Assembly (NCBI GenBank): GCA_040374085.1 | Contig: JBEIVB010000115.1 | Location: forward strand, 1-7,111 | Reading direction: 5' to 3' | Length of the DNA: 7,111 bases | Source: JBEIVB01 sp040374085 | GTDB taxonomy: Bacteria; Bacteroidota; Bacteroidia; UBA4408 | Part shown: one piece after another, positions 4,728 through 7,111 of the stretch | Numbering within the stretch: the first letter of the stretch is position 1 | How the letters are laid out: every line of letters begins with the position of its first letter | Notes under the pieces: generated by a model | Told to the model about the DNA's origin: nothing | Databases searched by the model: none | The model's input: only the letters and a program-made list of their open reading frames with translations | Program-made: the position numbers and the translations under genes

Positions 4728-7111
4728 GAAGAATACTTTAATGCCCACTGTGTAGCGGCGACCCTGCCCCATAAATACTCCCGCATTTATAGCGCCAAAA
4801 CCCGCTCCGTTGATGTTGTTTTGTGCATCGGAAATAAACTGGGTATCCAATACGTTGATGACCGATACGTTGAGTCCAATGCCGATGGACTTTTTGAATT
4901 TGTGGGTGTACCCCGCGCTCAAATCCACAAGGCCATAAGGCGGCATCTGCCAACTGTCGCGCTTAAAGCTGCCCACGAGGGTGGTAGGATCGAAGTTGGC
5001 GAAGTTCTTGGCAAAGTAGGTGTAGCGCGGGCGGATGTACAATCCTTTGATGGGCTCGTATTTTATGCTTCCGCCAAATTGTATTTGTGCGGCATTGCCT
5101 ACGTGTATGCCTTTTGCATCAAAGGTTTGAACGCCGTATGGAACACCCGGTATGGAGTCGGCCGGCTGACCGTCTGCATCCAGAATGGTGTATTCCTTGG
5201 AGGATGTATAACGCCAATCACCCCACGCAGCTATGCCCTCCAGGGTCAGGTCGGTGCGCACTTTGTAGTTGAAGTCGAGCTCGTTGCCCATGTGCACGGC
5301 ATCCATACCGTTTATGTTGTAAAACAGGGTGCGGGTTGAGCCGTTTTCGTCGGGCACCACTTTGGATGGGGTAAAATCGGGTGGACGGTTTTGCCAAATG
5401 GTGTAGTAGGCGTTGTAGTTGAGGGCAAAGTTGCGGTCGCGGAAACCATAGCCCAATTCAACGGCGCTCACATACTGAGGTTTCACATCACCAAAAAGGT
5501 TGTTGTTGCGGTCGAAGGTATTCACAAATCGGGGAGGCAACACGAGGTAACCAATGTTTACAAATACGTTGTTGTGCTCGTCTATGTTGAAGTTGGATCC
5601 GCCTTTAAAGGTATAACCCAAATATTGTTTCCATCCGGTTTTGGCCGTTTGTGCCTCCGGACTGTTTATGGTGTAGGTGTTTCCGTTGTAGGTAAACGGT
5701 GCTGCATAGGAAATGGCCTTGCGTATGGTGGTGTCGGGCAGCACAAGGTCCTTGCGTTGGAAGAAGTCTACACGCTGAAAGTAGTTGAGGCTTCCGGTAA
5801 TGTTCACAAAGAAGGTGAACCTGCCTTTGCGGTATTCGGCTTGTGAGAAGAGGCCGGCCCAGCGCACCTGCCCGCGGTAGAAGTAGTTTACTTTGTCTCC
5901 AGGGCGTTTCACGGCAAAACCCTCGTTTCCAAGTCCGCTTGGGCGGGTGTTGTCGTTCTGATCCACTACGTAATCGCCGCCAAGCATGGAGTATGGGGTT
6001 TGGTAGTGGTCTCCATCGTAGCTGCGCAGGTCTACACCACCCATAACGGTTAGGTTGTTGGTAGGTTTGTAGTTTAAGGTAGAAAGCAAACCATACCAGA
6101 AGTGGTTGTTTACACTGGCGCGCATGTAGCTCGAGGATAGACGCTCGGTTAAACTGTAGTTGGTTTTAATGGCTTTGTCGCTGCGCTGGGTGTCGTAGAT
6201 GTCTTGGTAGTTGGTTTGCCCGTCGGGTTGAATGAGGGTTGCGCCCGAAACAGGAACTGCCCCGCCGCCTCGTCCAATGGATAGGTAGGCCACATTGGAG
6301 ATGGTGAGTTTGGGGTTAACGTTGTAGAAGTGCGCAAAGTTAAAAACAGGCTTTGTGTAATAATTTACCCGCTCGTTTACCACTACTTTATTCCCGCTCT
6401 CATCTATGTAGTAACCCCATTGGTTGTTGTAGCGCAGGCCGCGTTCAATCACCAGGGGATTGGCAGCATACAAAGAGTCGGCGTTGATGCCCTGGCGAAT
6501 GGCGTAGTCGCGGCTGTAGCTGGCAATGCCCAACATGTTGCTGCCGTTGGTGCCCGCGCTGCGCTGCCCGTGCGATTGGGCGGCTCCGTTTACGCCCAAG
6601 GTAAACAGATGACTTTTATAGCGTTTTTGTAGTTTAAAGAAGTACGAGTAGCCGTCTATCCAGGTTTGGTCTACCCAGCCATCGCCGGTTCTGCGCGAGA
6701 AGCTGAAGGTATAGCCCCAACCCCGCTCCAGCAATCCGGAGTTGTAGGAGATGGAGGTGCGTAAGGCGTTGTTGTTGCCAATTTCTTGCAAGAGGGTGCC
6801 TCCGGCTTTCTGGTCTATGCCCTTGGTGATGATGTTTATGGTGCCGCCCACCGAAGCAATGGCCAGTTTAGAAGCCCCAAGGCCGCGCTGAACCTGCATG
6901 GTGCGGGTAACGTTGTTGAGTCCTTCCCAGTTGCTCCAGTACACCGCACCGTTCTCCATGTCGTTGAACGGCACGCCGTCTACCATCACCGCAACGTTGC
7001 GCTGATCAAAGCCCCGCACGTTGATGCGCGAGTCTCCCGCACCACCACCCGATTCGGTAGCGTACACGCCCGGTGTAGAGTTCAGCACCATAGGCAAATC
7101 CCGCGTGCCCA
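4725..7111 (-). CDS. TonB-dependent outer-membrane receptor, N-terminus cut by right edge
   Basis: The frame is open to the right edge and closes at TGA 4727-4725, leaving 794 full residues. The visible part begins inside the plug domain (GTRDLPMVLNSTPGVYAT) and contains the core plug motifs GDSRINVRGFDQRNVAVMVD, GVPFNDMENGAVYWSNW, VQRGLGASKLAIASVGGTIN and IITKG, ending near residue 97. The rest is the 22-stranded barrel, with family-typical segments such as SRRTGDGWVDQTWIDGYSYF, AAQSHGQRS, YYTIWQNRPPDF and the C-terminal strand GRRYTVGIKVFF ending in Phe. Such receptors import scarce nutrients across the outer membrane using TonB-ExbB-ExbD energy. The signal peptide, the beginning of the plug and probably an N-terminal carboxypeptidase-regulatory-like domain lie beyond the edge. 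A TTG at 7097 is only an internal Leu codon, since conserved plug sequence continues upstream. The plug signature is that of non-SusC receptors; the ligand cannot be read from sequence. It is the most upstream gene visible, and the lipoprotein gene overlaps its stop by one base. Confidence 0.95.
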   Translation of the reverse strand, partial: GTRDLPMVLNSTPGVYATESGGGAGDSRINVRGFDQRNVAVMVDGVPFNDMENGAVYWSNWEGLNNVTRTMQVQRGLGASKLAIASVGGTINIITKGIDQKAGGTLLQEIGNNNALRTSISYNSGLLERGWGYTFSFSRRTGDGWVDQTWIDGYSYFFKLQKRYKSHLFTLGVNGAAQSHGQRSAGTNGSNMLGIASYSRDYAIRQGINADSLYAANPLVIERGLRYNNQWGYYIDESGNKVVVNERVNYYTKPVFNFAHFYNVNPKLTISNVAYLSIGRGGGAVPVSGATLIQPDGQTNYQDIYDTQRSDKAIKTNYSLTERLSSSYMRASVNNHFWYGLLSTLNYKPTNNLTVMGGVDLRSYDGDHYQTPYSMLGGDYVVDQNDNTRPSGLGNEGFAVKRPGDKVNYFYRGQVRWAGLFSQAEYRKGRFTFFVNITGSLNYFQRVDFFQRKDLVLPDTTIRKAISYAAPFTYNGNTYTINSPEAQTAKTGWKQYLGYTFKGGSNFNIDEHNNVFVNIGYLVLPPRFVNTFDRNNNLFGDVKPQYVSAVELGYGFRDRNFALNYNAYYTIWQNRPPDFTPSKVVPDENGSTRTLFYNINGMDAVHMGNELDFNYKVRTDLTLEGIAAWGDWRYTSSKEYTILDADGQPADSIPGVPYGVQTFDAKGIHVGNAAQIQFGGSIKYEPIKGLYIRPRYTYFAKNFANFDPTTLVGSFKRDSWQMPPYGLVDLSAGYTHKFKKSIGIGLNVSVINVLDTQFISDAQNNINGAGFGAINAGVFMGQGRRYTVGIKVFF

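Noticed and set aside
4821..5846. Two plus-strand open frames of 172 and 151 codons
   Set aside because: Both are antisense to the barrel of the TonB receptor and show no protein family features.
7095..7097. TTG as start of the receptor
   Set aside because: Conserved plug sequence (GTRD before LPMVLN) continues in frame upstream to the window edge, so this is an internal Leu codon.
4725..7111. SusC-type receptor of a polysaccharide locus
   Set aside because: The plug signature (VMVDGVPFNDMENGAVYWSNW region) is not the SusC type, and there is no SusD gene or glycan-active enzyme beside it.

Overview
All genes in this window lie on the minus strand, so transcription runs from the right edge to the left edge. 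Composition is balanced, with no strong Shine-Dalgarno sequences. The window carries typical Bacteroidota hallmarks: a TonB-dependent receptor of a Bacteroidota-type family, a PKD-domain lipoprotein, a C-terminal type IX secretion (T9SS) sorting domain, and signal peptides that are cleaved just before glutamine. The source is very likely a member of the phylum Bacteroidota; genus or family cannot be resolved from sequence alone.

Layout in transcription order: (1) 7111-4725, a TonB-dependent receptor whose N-terminus lies beyond the right edge; (2) 4725-3886, a predicted lipoprotein with a PKD domain and an unassigned beta-rich C-terminal half; (3) 3892-3134, a small predicted outer-membrane beta-barrel; (4) 3124-884, a secreted enzyme with N-terminal OB-fold-like modules, a fibronectin type III domain, two phospholipase D (HKD) motifs and a T9SS sorting domain; (5) 879-1, the start of a secreted protein with a lectin/jelly-roll-like domain and a choice-of-anchor D (ASPM/SPD-2/Hydin-like) domain, cut by the left edge. 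The junctions are a 1-base overlap, a 7-base overlap, a 9-base gap and a 4-base gap. There is essentially no noncoding DNA and no room for an internal promoter or terminator, so the five genes look like one operon whose promoter and end both lie outside the window.

Working model (inference): secreted, probably surface-anchored hydrolases (the PLD-type protein and perhaps the truncated last gene) cut an extracellular phosphodiester polymer or lipid. The surface lipoprotein and the TonB receptor would then capture and import a product or an associated nutrient. Nucleic-acid or phosphate scavenging is the favoured reading because the PLD protein joins HKD motifs to OB-fold-like modules, but the substrate is not proven by the sequence. 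No RNA genes, mobile elements, CRISPR arrays or notable repeats were seen.
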